DNA of 64,000 bases from Sphingomonas flavalba (GTDB lineage: Bacteria; Pseudomonadota; Alphaproteobacteria; Sphingomonadales; Sphingomonadaceae), in the NCBI RefSeq assembly GCF_004796535.1, contig NZ_SPHY01000004.1, positions 62,001 to 126,000 of the forward strand. Direction: 5' to 3'. Of this stretch, positions 26,368-34,773 are shown piece by piece (within the stretch, counting starts at the first letter, position 1; each line of letters opens with the position of its first letter). The notes below the pieces were generated by a model. That model saw only the letters and a program-made list of their open reading frames with translations, did not search any database and had not been told where the DNA came from. The translations under genes and the position numbers were made by a program.

Positions 26368-28179
26368 ATGAACCGCCGATCCTTCCTTGCCAGCGCTGGC
26401 GCCCTCGCCATCGCGGCCCGCCTGCCCGCCCAGCTTCCAGCGACCTCGAAATCGGCGGCGGATGCCGATTTCCACGCGCTGCTCGACCGGATCTTCTACG
26501 CCCGCCTCGACGGCTCGCCCGCTCGCGCGACGAGCATGGGGCTGGACGCCGGCGCACGTGCGGCCCTGCGCAGCCAGCTGGACGATTATAGCCCGGCCGA
26601 TCGCGCCCATACCATTACCAGACTGAAGACGGAGCGCGCGCAACTTGCGGCGGTCGACCGCACCGCGCTCGGCGACGCGGCGGCGATCGATTACGATGTC
26701 GTCACCTGGCAGCTCGATACCGCCGTCGCCGGGGCGGAGCGCTTCGCCTACGGCTCGGTCGGTGGCCGCTTCGCGCCGTATGTGATCAGCCAGTTGACCG
26801 GCGCCTATCGCGACATCCCCGATTTCCTCGCTTCGAAGCACCCGGTCGCCACCGTCGCCGACGCCGACGCCTATCTCGCACGGCTGGAAGCCTTCCCGAC
26901 GGCACTCGACCAGAATCTCGAACACGCCCGGCAAGATGCCGAACGCGGCGTCATCGCGCCCGACTACATTCTCGACACGACCAGCCGGCTTCTCCGCCAC
27001 TTGCGCGATCAGCCGCCCGCCGACGGCATCCTGGTGTCCGGTTTTGCCGCCAAGCTGGCAAAGGCCGGCCTGCCGGGCGCCGCCGCCGAACGCGCCGAAC
27101 GGATCGTCGCCGACAAGATCGCCCCCGCGCTCGACCGCCAGATCGCCGCCGTCGCCGCGTTCCGGGCAAAGGCCAGCCACGACGCCGGGGTGTGGCGCCT
27201 GCCGGACGGCGATGCTTATTACGACGCCGCCGCACGGGCGGCGACGACCGCGGAACTGACCGGCGACGCGATTCACGAACTCGGTCTCGAACAGGTTGCC
27301 CAGATCAGTGCCCGGCTCGACCGGGTGTTGCGCGACCAGGGGATGACGCAGGGCAGCGTCGGCGAACGGCTGGTCGCGCTCAACACGCAGCCTGCGCAGC
27401 TGTTCGCCAACACCGACGCCGGCCGCGCCGCGCTGATCGACGCGCTCAACCTGCAGATCGCCGCCAGCTACAAACGGCTGCCACAGGCCTTCCTCACCCT
27501 GCCCAAGGCGCCTGTCGAGGCGCGGCGGGTGCCGGAATTCATCCAGGCCGGCGCGCCGGGCGGCTATTACAACAGCGCCCCGCTCGATGGATCGCGCCCG
27601 GCGATCTACTATATCAACCTGCGCGACACGTTCGACCGGCCGAAATTCGGCCTGCCGACCCTGACCTATCACGAAGCGGTGCCCGGCCATCACCTGCAGG
27701 TCAGCATCGCTCAGGAATCCGGCGACATTCCGCTGATCCGCCGCTTCGGCGGCTTCTCCGGCTATTCGGAAGGCTGGGCGCTCTATTCGGAGCAGCTTGC
27801 CGACGAACTCGGCATGTACAAGGATTATCCGATCGGCGTCGCCGGCTACCTCCAGTCCTTCCTGTTCCGGGCGACGCGGCTGGTCGTCGATTCCGGCATG
27901 CACCGCAAACGCTGGAGCCGCGAGCAGGCGACCGAGTATTTCATCGCGACGACCGGTATCGCGCGCGGCCGCAGCCAGAACGAGATCGACCGCTATACCG
28001 TCTGGCCGGGCCAGGCATGCAGCTACAAGATTGGCCACACCGTCTGGGAACGCCTGCGCGACGAGGCGAAGGCGGCGCAGGGCGAGCGCTTCGACCTGCG
28101 CCGGTTCCACGAAGTGCTTCGGCTCGGCGCGATGCCGCTCACCATTCTGGAAAAGGTGGTGCGCGCCCGCTTCGCCTGA
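26368..28179 (+). CDS. DUF885 family putative metalloprotein with Tat signal
   Basis: A 603-residue exported protein. The start MNRRSFLASAGALAIAARLP is a clear twin-arginine signal, so it is folded in the cytoplasm and exported by Tat. The zinc-binding motif characteristic of DUF885 is TYHEAVPGHHLQ, followed by GFSGYSEGWALYSEQLADEL with the second Glu. PGQACSYKIGH lies near the C terminus. The family is thought to hold peptidases, but the substrate is unknown. I prefer the ATG at 26368 over 26350, because the RR motif then sits at the N terminus. Confidence 0.85.
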   Translation: MNRRSFLASAGALAIAARLPAQLPATSKSAADADFHALLDRIFYARLDGSPARATSMGLDAGARAALRSQLDDYSPADRAHTITRLKTERAQLAAVDRTALGDAAAIDYDVVTWQLDTAVAGAERFAYGSVGGRFAPYVISQLTGAYRDIPDFLASKHPVATVADADAYLARLEAFPTALDQNLEHARQDAERGVIAPDYILDTTSRLLRHLRDQPPADGILVSGFAAKLAKAGLPGAAAERAERIVADKIAPALDRQIAAVAAFRAKASHDAGVWRLPDGDAYYDAAARAATTAELTGDAIHELGLEQVAQISARLDRVLRDQGMTQGSVGERLVALNTQPAQLFANTDAGRAALIDALNLQIAASYKRLPQAFLTLPKAPVEARRVPEFIQAGAPGGYYNSAPLDGSRPAIYYINLRDTFDRPKFGLPTLTYHEAVPGHHLQVSIAQESGDIPLIRRFGGFSGYSEGWALYSEQLADELGMYKDYPIGVAGYLQSFLFRATRLVVDSGMHRKRWSREQATEYFIATTGIARGRSQNEIDRYTVWPGQACSYKIGHTVWERLRDEAKAAQGERFDLRRFHEVLRLGAMPLTILEKVVRARFA

Positions 28180-28195
28180 ACAGACGCGGCGCCGC

Positions 28196-28513
28196 TCAAT
28201 CCTCCGGCGGGATCGTCACTTTCAAACCGTCCAACGTCGCACCGAACGGGATCTGGCAACCCAGCCGGGACTGTCCGGTGCGATGATCGGAACTGTCGAG
28301 GAGATCGTTTTCGTCCTCGCCCATGTCCGGCAGCCTGTCGGCAAAGGCGGGGTCGACATGGACATGGCAGGTCGCGCAGGAACAGCAACCGCCGCACAGC
28401 GCCAACAGCTCGTCAAAGCCGTTGTCGCGGATCACTTCCATGACCGTCAGGCCGTCATCCCCCTCGACGACATGCTCGGTCCCGTCCCGGGTGACAACGA
28501 TCAACTTCGGCAT
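28196..28513 (-). CDS. Adrenodoxin-type 2Fe-2S ferredoxin
   Basis: A 105-residue electron carrier. Cys40, Cys46, Cys49 and Cys86 match the Cx5Cx2C...C pattern for the cluster; two extra Cys (43, 44) lie in the loop. [18 protein letters not shown] and [18 protein letters not shown] are typical of ferredoxins that feed cytochrome P450 or Rieske oxygenases. It lies at the left border of the Rieske-rich region, but has no copy of the shared operator and is preceded by a divergent glycosylase gene. Pairing with the oxygenases is possible but unproven. Confidence 0.9.
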   Translation of the reverse strand: MPKLIVVTRDGTEHVVEGDDGLTVMEVIRDNGFDELLALCGGCCSCATCHVHVDPAFADRLPDMGEDENDLLDSSDHRTGQSRLGCQIPFGATLDGLKVTIPPED

Positions 28514-28587
28514 TTGCCTTCCCTTCCAGTCGCATTAAACAGCGCTTGCTGGCCCTATGTCGTGCGCCAGGGGGATGATCAAGCCGC

Positions 28588-29214
28588 ATGCTCAAGTCCG
28601 TCGACTATCTTCACGCGTCGATCGACTCGCTTGCCCGGCTCGAACCTCGCTTTGCCGACTCGCTCGCCCGCGTCGGCTACCCGCCGCCGCGTGATCGCGC
28701 CCGCGGCTATGAAACGCTGCTGCGCACCATCGTCGGTCAGCAGGTCAGCGTCGCAGCGGCCGCCGCCGTCTGGAACAAGCTCGACGCCCAGATCGGCAAC
28801 GCCACCGACCCGGCCCGCCTGCTCGCCGCCCCGGACGAGGCATTGCGCGCCAGCGGCCTGTCGCGGCAGAAGGTCGGCTATGCCCGCAGCCTTGCCGGGC
28901 TGGTGACCAGCGGTGCGCTCGACCTGCTCGATCTCCCGCAAGACGACGAAGCGGCGATCGCGCGGCTGGTCGAGATCAAGGGCATCGGCCGCTGGTCGGC
29001 CGAAATCTACCTGCTGTTCGCCGAAGGCCGGCCGGACATCTGGCCGGCCGGGGACCTGGTCATCCAGATCGAGGTCGGGCGCATGCTCGGCCATCCGGAA
29101 CGCCCAAGCGAGAAGCTGGTGCGCGCAGCGGCGGAGGCATGGCGCCCGCACCGCGGCGCCGCCGCCCTGATGAGCTGGTTTCACTACAACAACACCAAGG
29201 GCATCCCGCTGTAG
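28588..29214 (+). CDS. DNA-3-methyladenine glycosylase II (AlkA/HhH-GPD family)
   Basis: Removes alkylated bases from DNA. The 208-residue protein has LLRTIVGQQVSVAAAAAVW, the helix-hairpin-helix VEIKGIGRWSAEIYLLFA and the catalytic PAGD with Asp156, in the expected spacing. It lacks the N-terminal domain of E. coli AlkA, as do the short alphaproteobacterial forms. The ATG at 28588 follows GGGGGATG-type sequence at a usable distance. Confidence 0.88.
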   Translation: MLKSVDYLHASIDSLARLEPRFADSLARVGYPPPRDRARGYETLLRTIVGQQVSVAAAAAVWNKLDAQIGNATDPARLLAAPDEALRASGLSRQKVGYARSLAGLVTSGALDLLDLPQDDEAAIARLVEIKGIGRWSAEIYLLFAEGRPDIWPAGDLVIQIEVGRMLGHPERPSEKLVRAAAEAWRPHRGAAALMSWFHYNNTKGIPL

Positions 29215-29409
29215 CGCGCTCATCGACCGGCTTCGATCAACGCTACATCCCGTCATCCGCACATCCGCAACCATTCGCCCGGGACGCCTTATGCCGGCCG
29301 CGTCGATCGGTGAGTGGTGGCGCATGCATCCCATTTGCCCCGATCGCCCTTGTCCTCACGCCTGCCTCTCCCGCGCCCCGCCTCTCGCCTGCATGAACCA
29401 CCATATCAA

Positions 29410-29429
29410 CAAACAATCACGATTGCTTT
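29410..29429. promoter_or_regulatory. Shared palindromic operator, site 1
   Basis: CAAACAATCACGATTGCTTT, 48 bases before the VOC start at 29478. The halves AAACAATC and GATTG(C)TTT are inverted, with two central bases. It is the leftmost of ten related sites and marks the edge of the catabolic regulon. Confidence 0.75.
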
Positions 29430-29477
29430 TTATTATGTCGTGGCACACGGTTTCGTTCCCGTCGAAAGGAGGCAGGC

Positions 29478-29948
29478 ATGATCGCCGGAGTCCATCATGT
29501 TGCAATCTCCACTCCCGATCTCGAGCGCTTCATCGACCATTATCAGCGCTGGTATGGCTTCGAGCGCGTCGCCGATGGCGGCTGGGAACCGGGCAACGAG
29601 CGGATCGACCGCATGGTCCAGTTGCCCGATTCAGCGGCCCGTTACGCGATGCTGCGGCTTGGAAGCTTCTATATCGAGGTGTTCCAGTACCTGAAGCCGG
29701 TAGGCAACCGGACGGAACGGCGAATGTGTGATCCCGGGCTGATCCATCTCTGCCTCTACGTCGACGACGCCCAGGCGGAATACGAGCGACTGTCCGCGCT
29801 CGGCATGGAATTTCACTGCCCGCCGGGCGGTGCAGGCACGATGCTCGCGACCTACGGCCGGGATTGCGACGGCAACGTTGTCGAACTGTTGCAGACCATC
29901 ACACCCGACCATCCCTTTCCGTTCCTACGCGCGCGCGCACCGGCGTAG
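29478..29948 (+). CDS. VOC (glyoxalase/dioxygenase fold) family protein
   Basis: A 156-residue protein with paired beta-alpha-beta-beta-beta modules. The first starts HHVAISTPDLERFIDHYQRW with His as the likely first metal ligand. YIEVFQYLKP, LIHLCLYVDDAQAEYERL and the C-terminal GNVVELLQ supply the rest. It could be an epimerase, extradiol dioxygenase or lyase; the family alone does not decide. GAAAGGAGGCAGGC gives a strong ribosome-binding site. An operator copy lies 48 bases upstream, so it is probably part of the regulon. Confidence 0.82.
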   Translation: MIAGVHHVAISTPDLERFIDHYQRWYGFERVADGGWEPGNERIDRMVQLPDSAARYAMLRLGSFYIEVFQYLKPVGNRTERRMCDPGLIHLCLYVDDAQAEYERLSALGMEFHCPPGGAGTMLATYGRDCDGNVVELLQTITPDHPFPFLRARAPA

Positions 29949-29986
29949 CCCGCCGTCCGTGCAGATCGAACGGCGCCACCTTCGGT

Positions 29987-30892
29987 TCAAGCAGCGCCGC
30001 TCTCATTGAAATAGTCGGGCATGCCCGCCGGCCAGATCACGCCCCATTGGGCCTGCCCGCCATCGACGATCAGCAGGTCGCCATTGATGAACGACGCCGC
30101 CGGCGAAGCAAGATAGGCGATCGCCTCGGCAACGTCCCACGCGTCGCCCCGCTTCTTCATCGGATTGGCCAGGTGGAATCGCTCCAGCGCTTCCTCCGGA
30201 TACATCGCGAACCCTTCGGTTTCGATCACGCCCGGGCCTATGCAATTGACGCGGATATCGAACGGCGCCCACTCCGTAGCGAGGGTCTTGGACAGATAGA
30301 TCACACCCGCGCGCGCGGCGCACGTGTGGGCAGCCTGGGGCATGCCCCGTTCGACGTTGGCGACAATGTTGATGATATTGCCGGGCTTCCCATCGGCGCG
30401 CCAGCGCTTGGCCGCCTCCTGCATCATCCACCATGTACCGTTCAGGTTGGTGTCGATGACCGCGAGCCAGCCTTTGCGGGTAAAGTCGATCGCATCCTGC
30501 GGGAACTGTCCCCCGGCGTTGTTGACCAGCGAATCGATCGCGCCGAACCGGTCGTGCACCGTCCCGATCAGCGCCTCCACCGCGTCCGGGTCGCGAATCG
30601 TCATCGCCTGGACGAAGATCTCGATGCCAGTCGCCGCAAGGATCGCGTCACGAGTCTTATGCAGCTTGTCCTCGTTGCGGCCGCAGATCGCGACATTGGC
30701 GCCAAGCCGCGCCGCCAGGAAGGCAGCGGCCTTGCCCATCCCGCTGCCGCCGCCCGAAATCAACATGGTGTGACCGGCCAGAAGATCGGGTCGGTACACC
30801 GTTTCACGCGTCGACAGGGCATCGTCGGTCAGCCCTCGCCGCGGACGGGTTGGATCGTTGAGGTCCGGGCGGAATATCTTCGGTTCGTTCAT
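29987..30892 (-). CDS. SDR, 2,4-dienoyl-CoA / enoyl-CoA reductase type
   Basis: A 301-residue NAD(P)H-dependent reductase. The cofactor motif is SGGGSGMGKAAAF and NNAGG is present. In the usual YxxxK position the protein reads HTCAARAGVIYLSKTLATEW. This HxxAARAGV version is the one seen in 2,4-dienoyl-CoA and peroxisomal enoyl-CoA reductases, which use other residues. An N-terminal extension of about 40 residues precedes the fold. It likely reduces a double bond in a CoA-bound intermediate. An operator copy lies 93 bases upstream in the divergent promoter shared with the ThuA-like gene. Confidence 0.8.
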   Translation of the reverse strand: MNEPKIFRPDLNDPTRPRRGLTDDALSTRETVYRPDLLAGHTMLISGGGSGMGKAAAFLAARLGANVAICGRNEDKLHKTRDAILAATGIEIFVQAMTIRDPDAVEALIGTVHDRFGAIDSLVNNAGGQFPQDAIDFTRKGWLAVIDTNLNGTWWMMQEAAKRWRADGKPGNIINIVANVERGMPQAAHTCAARAGVIYLSKTLATEWAPFDIRVNCIGPGVIETEGFAMYPEEALERFHLANPMKKRGDAWDVAEAIAYLASPAASFINGDLLIVDGGQAQWGVIWPAGMPDYFNESGAA

Positions 30893-30985
30893 GACCCCCT
30901 GCCTGGTTTCTGTCCGCCCAGATGCCGCATCGATGCACTGCCTCCCTCCGTCGTCGTCTGCCGATGTCTAGCCCAGCGCCATAAA

Positions 30986-31005
30986 AAAACAAACAGGATT
31001 GTCTT
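30986..31005. promoter_or_regulatory. Shared palindromic operator, site 2
   Basis: AAAACAAACAGGATTGTCTT, with one mismatch in the left CAATC core. It is nearly central in the 204-base gap between the divergent dienoyl-CoA-reductase-like and ThuA-like genes (93 and 91 bases away), so it could control both. Confidence 0.65.
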
Positions 31006-31096
31006 TATTCTATTCGTGGCTAGGCTCGGCTCGCATTTCGGCGGTTTGCGGCCGCCCCATGTCGGAATTGTCGCTTCTATCGTGACGGGAACGGAT

Positions 31097-31948
31097 ATGG
31101 CCCAGGGCAGCAGGAAACGCCTGGAAGTGTTCGTCGTCGTCAAAGGCCACCCGTTCGCGCGCGATCCGTTCGAGGCGATGTTACGCGCGATCGGGGTGGA
31201 ACCGACGATGGTCGATCAGCCCGCGGCAGCGATGCTGCTCAATCCCGATGCCATGCACCGCTTCGACGCCATTCTGTTTTACGACATGCCGGGGCTGGAT
31301 TTCCGCGTCCCCGCCGCCGAGCTCCCCGCCCTGATCGACCCCGATCCGGCGTTCAAGGCCGGCTTTCTCGCACTGCTCGCAGCGGGCAAGGGCATGGTTG
31401 CGCTCCATCATGCTATCGCCGGCTGGCCGGCATGGCCGATTTACGCGGAGGCGCTGGGCGGCCTGTTTCTCTACAAGCCTCAGTTGGTCCGCGGCCGACT
31501 GCGTCCGGAATCGGGCTATATCGGCAACGTCCGCTATACGGCCCGGCTCGCCGACAATCGGCACCCGATCCTGCAAGACATGCCGGGCCGGTTCGATCTC
31601 GTTGACGAGTTGTATTTGAACGAGTTGTTCGACGATCCCACGCTGATGCCGCTTCTATATCGTGAAACACCGATACCATCGGACTGCTTTCATTCCGCCA
31701 TGCGCGCGGTCCGCCATCTCGCGGAAGACGACGCCCCGCCATGGGTGCCGTCGGCACAAAGCCCGCTACTCGGCTGGGCCAAGGCCGCCGGCACCAGTCC
31801 GCTGGTCTATCTCCAGCCGGGCGACAATCCGCAGACCTATGCCAATCCGCATTATCGCAGGCTCGTCGGCAACGCCTTGCGCTGGGTTGCGTCGGACGGT
31901 GGAAGCCGCTGGGCCCGGCAACGCTCGATCGCCGCCGGACAATCTTAG
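31097..31948 (+). CDS. ThuA-like domain protein 1
   Basis: A 283-residue protein with a glutamine-amidotransferase-like ThuA fold. It has VFVVVKGHPFARDPFEAML, RFDAILFYDMPGLDF, the GKGMVALHHAIAGWPAWPIY segment and GWAKAAGTSPLVYLQPGD. ThuA-fold proteins occur in sugar utilisation and as parts of oxidoreductases, but their reaction is poorly defined. A second ThuA-like gene lies at 34774. The ATG at 31097 is chosen because the protein begins in the fold soon after; the operator is 91 bases upstream. The 3' end overlaps the convergent thiolase-like gene by four bases. Confidence 0.75.
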   Translation: MAQGSRKRLEVFVVVKGHPFARDPFEAMLRAIGVEPTMVDQPAAAMLLNPDAMHRFDAILFYDMPGLDFRVPAAELPALIDPDPAFKAGFLALLAAGKGMVALHHAIAGWPAWPIYAEALGGLFLYKPQLVRGRLRPESGYIGNVRYTARLADNRHPILQDMPGRFDLVDELYLNELFDDPTLMPLLYRETPIPSDCFHSAMRAVRHLAEDDAPPWVPSAQSPLLGWAKAAGTSPLVYLQPGDNPQTYANPHYRRLVGNALRWVASDGGSRWARQRSIAAGQS

Positions 31949-33096
31949 ACCGTCGCGGCGCTGCCCAGGATCACGGTGGCCTGGCTGGACAGGGTGCCTC
32001 CATTGCCATGCGCCAGCGCAACATCCACGGACGGAAGCTGGTTCGCCGCTTCGCCCCTGATCTGGCGCGCCGCCTCGACGATCGCGAACAGGCCATACAT
32101 GCCGGGGTGGCAGCACGACAGGCCGCCGCCATTGGTGTTGACCGGCAACGCGCCGCCCGGCGCAATACGCCCGTCAGACACGAACCGCCCGCCCTCCCCT
32201 TTTGGACAAAAACCCAGATCTTCCAGGAACAGAATAGTGTTGATCGTGAACGCATCATAAAGCTGCACGACCTGGATATCGGCCGGGCCGATCCCAGCGG
32301 CGGTATAGGCGCGCGCGCCCGATTCCGCCGCTGCCGTCGTCGTGATGTCGCCCGTCTGCGCGATCGAGTTCCACCAGGTCGCGGCGGCCGCGCCGAGCAC
32401 CGGCACCGATGGACGGGCAAGGTCGCGCGCGCGATCGGCTCGAGTCATGACGATCGCCGCCGCGCCGTCCGTCACCAGGCAGCAATCGTGCCGCGCGATG
32501 GGCGTGCTGATCATCCGCGACGCCAAACAGTCCTCGATCGTCAGCGGCCCCTTCGCGAACGCTTCCGGGTTCCCGTTCGCCCACTGGCGCGCCGCAACCG
32601 CGACCTCGGCCAACTGGGCGCGCGTCGTGCCATATTCGTGCATATGGCGCGCGGCGGCCAGCGCGTAGGAGGATAACGGGAACAGCGGCCGATACGGGGC
32701 ATCCCAGCGATTGCTCGTGATCGATGTCGCCAGCCTGCCGCCATTCGTGCGCTGGTTGGATCCGTAGGCGATCAGCGCCACGTCTATATAGCCGGCGGAC
32801 AGCGCCAGCGCCGCCGTGATCATATGGCTCATGAACGCGGAACCGCCGGTGCGGTTGTTGTCGGTAAAGCGCGGCGTCAGCCCGAGATATTCGGCGAAGG
32901 TCAGCCCCGCGAAGAAGTCGTCGGGGAGGCATATGAACAGCGCGTCGACATCGCCCAGCGTCAGCCCGGCATCAGCGACGGCAAGCAACCCCGCCTTTGC
33001 CGCCAGTTCCAGGGAACTGAACCCCGGCGCTTCGCCGATGCCATATGTGGCGAGCCCTGCAATAGCGCTACTGCCACGTGGAAAATGCCCACCCAT
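31945..33096 (-). CDS. Thiolase-like protein of the SCP2/Ltp type, without the usual nucleophilic Cys
   Basis: A 383-residue thiolase-fold protein. The N-terminal active-site motif reads RTGGSAFMSH, with Ser86 in the region where a true thiolase has its Cys. The later motifs are NTNGGGLSCCHPGMYG (the NxxGG...HP signature) and ALAHGNGG in place of CxGxGG. This pattern fits lipid-transfer-protein-like aldolases such as Ltp2 that act on CoA thioesters with a DUF35 partner. The adjacent DUF35 gene supports this. A retro-aldol cleavage of a beta-hydroxyacyl-CoA is therefore plausible, but not certain. Confidence 0.8.
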   Translation of the reverse strand: MGGHFPRGSSAIAGLATYGIGEAPGFSSLELAAKAGLLAVADAGLTLGDVDALFICLPDDFFAGLTFAEYLGLTPRFTDNNRTGGSAFMSHMITAALALSAGYIDVALIAYGSNQRTNGGRLATSITSNRWDAPYRPLFPLSSYALAAARHMHEYGTTRAQLAEVAVAARQWANGNPEAFAKGPLTIEDCLASRMISTPIARHDCCLVTDGAAAIVMTRADRARDLARPSVPVLGAAAATWWNSIAQTGDITTTAAAESGARAYTAAGIGPADIQVVQLYDAFTINTILFLEDLGFCPKGEGGRFVSDGRIAPGGALPVNTNGGGLSCCHPGMYGLFAIVEAARQIRGEAANQLPSVDVALAHGNGGTLSSQATVILGSAATV

Positions 33097-33098
33097 CG

Positions 33099-33488
33099 CT
33101 ATCGACCTACCGGGTCGAAAACGATCAGGGGCGCATCGCCTTCAGCGATGATGCGTGCGCGCACACGCATGCCGATCCGCACGGCATCGCTCGCCACGCC
33201 GTCGACCCGACTCATCATCCTGGCCCCTTCATCCAGATCGATCAGCGCGACATTATAAGGCGCCTCGGGATGCCGCTGCGCGACGATCGTCACCGAATAG
33301 ACGGTTCCCATGCCCGACGCCTCGAACCACTCCAGATCGGGGTCGCCGGTTCCCGGCTCGGCCACGCGCGGCGGAAAAACGACGGTGCCGCTGTTCACCG
33401 CGCGCTGGAGCAGGAAACGGCCTTCGGCGAGCGCCGCCCGCCAATGGGCCTCGGCCGCGTCGCTCGTCGCGCCGCCCGCGTCTTTCAC
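33099..33488 (-). CDS. DUF35 OB-fold protein that has lost its zinc-ribbon cysteines
   Basis: A 129-residue protein. The DUF35 pattern is clear in FLLQRAVNSGTVVFPPRVAE then DLEWFEASGMGTVYS. Family members usually carry a four-Cys zinc ribbon around FPPRxxCPxC; here every one of these positions is another residue and the protein has no Cys at all. The OB-fold half (VALIDLDEGARMMSRV) is intact. DUF35 proteins form complexes with thiolase-like partners, and the gene lies two bases from one. The start overlaps the CoA-transferase stop (ATGA). Confidence 0.8.
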   Translation of the reverse strand: MKDAGGATSDAAEAHWRAALAEGRFLLQRAVNSGTVVFPPRVAEPGTGDPDLEWFEASGMGTVYSVTIVAQRHPEAPYNVALIDLDEGARMMSRVDGVASDAVRIGMRVRARIIAEGDAPLIVFDPVGR

Positions 33489-34699
33489 GGCGTATCGGGC
33501 AGCCGGACGGCGCCGCTCGCCGCGAGCGCGGCAATCGCGGCGGCATCCAGCCCCGCCTCCGTCAGGATCGTCTCACTATCCGCTCCCAATGCCGGGCCGG
33601 GATCACCGATTTCTCCCGGTGTCTCCGAAAAGCGGGTCGGAATGCCGGGATAGCGCAGGGTGCCGGCTTCCGTCTCCCGCACCTGCCAAAAGCCGGTTTC
33701 CACCAGATGCGGGTCGTCGAGCAGGTCGGTCAGGCTGGCGATGGCCATTGCCGGAATCTCCGCGTCGCGAAACAGCGCCAGCCATTCGGCGGTGCTGCGT
33801 TGCTCAAGCACTTCCGCGACCTTGGCGAGCACCGCGCCGATATTTTCGGTGCGGCTGCGCATCGACTGGAACATCGGATCGGTCGACCATTCGGGATCGC
33901 CGATCGCATGAAAGAAGGCGCGCCAATGCTTGTCGTTATAGATCATCACGCCGATATGCCCGTCGCTGGTCTTGTACGGCCGGCGCGAGGCGGACGTCGC
34001 GCGCGGGTATTCGGGCGGGCCCAGCGGCGGCACGAACAGCGATCCGCACAGATGCTCGGTGGCGGCGAACGACACCAACGTCTCGAACATCGGCACTTCC
34101 ACCTCCTGCCCCACGCCGGTACGTTCGCGCGCGAACAGCGCGGCGATGATCGCGTAGACGCCGGTCAATCCCGCGACCTTGTCGGCGACCACCGTCGCCA
34201 GATAGGTCGGCTCCCCGCCGGACAGCCGGGCCTGCAAATCGACGATACCCGATGCGGCCTGCACGATGTCGTCGTAGGCGGGATAGTCGCGATAGGGACC
34301 CGACCGGGCAAAGCCGTAGAGATTGGCGTAAACGATCCGCGGGTTGGCCGCCTTCAGCGCGGCATAGTCCAGGCCAAGCCGGTCGATCGCCTGCGCACGC
34401 ATCGAATGGACGAACACGTCCGCCCCCTCGGCCAGCTTCAGCAGGGCATCGCGCCCGGCCGGCTGTTTCAGGTCGAGCACCAGGCTGCGCTTGCCGCGGT
34501 TGACGTTCAGGAACATGCCGCCACGCGCCGGATCGTTCCCGGGCGGCAGGAAGCGGGTGGTATCGCCGCCCGGCCCCTCGATCTTGATGACGTCGGCGCC
34601 CAGATCGGCGAAGACCTGGGTGGCGTATGGCCCCATCAGCACGCTGGTGAGATCAAGGATGCGAATGCCCGCCAGCGGCCCTTGTCCCCGCCCGCTCAT
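33485..34699 (-). CDS. Class III CoA-transferase (CaiB/BaiF family)
   Basis: A 404-residue enzyme that moves CoA between carboxylic acids. It starts LAGIRILDLTSVLMGPYATQ and continues ADLGADVIKIEGPGGDTTR, both family hallmarks. The catalytic Asp is in the YDDIVQAASG motif (143-144). VPMFETLVSFAATEH and the YKTSDGHIGVMIYNDKHW region are also typical. It is the first gene of a three-gene unit with DUF35 and the thiolase-like protein. No operator copy is visible in the 74-base gap to the divergent ThuA-like gene. Confidence 0.9.
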   Translation of the reverse strand: MSGRGQGPLAGIRILDLTSVLMGPYATQVFADLGADVIKIEGPGGDTTRFLPPGNDPARGGMFLNVNRGKRSLVLDLKQPAGRDALLKLAEGADVFVHSMRAQAIDRLGLDYAALKAANPRIVYANLYGFARSGPYRDYPAYDDIVQAASGIVDLQARLSGGEPTYLATVVADKVAGLTGVYAIIAALFARERTGVGQEVEVPMFETLVSFAATEHLCGSLFVPPLGPPEYPRATSASRRPYKTSDGHIGVMIYNDKHWRAFFHAIGDPEWSTDPMFQSMRSRTENIGAVLAKVAEVLEQRSTAEWLALFRDAEIPAMAIASLTDLLDDPHLVETGFWQVRETEAGTLRYPGIPTRFSETPGEIGDPGPALGADSETILTEAGLDAAAIAALAASGAVRLPDTP

Positions 34700-34773
34700 C
34701 GCCCGGCCTTCCCTCTTGCCAGGCCCGCTCCCCCGCCTACCATCGCACACGCACGTGAGCGAAAGGGATGGTG

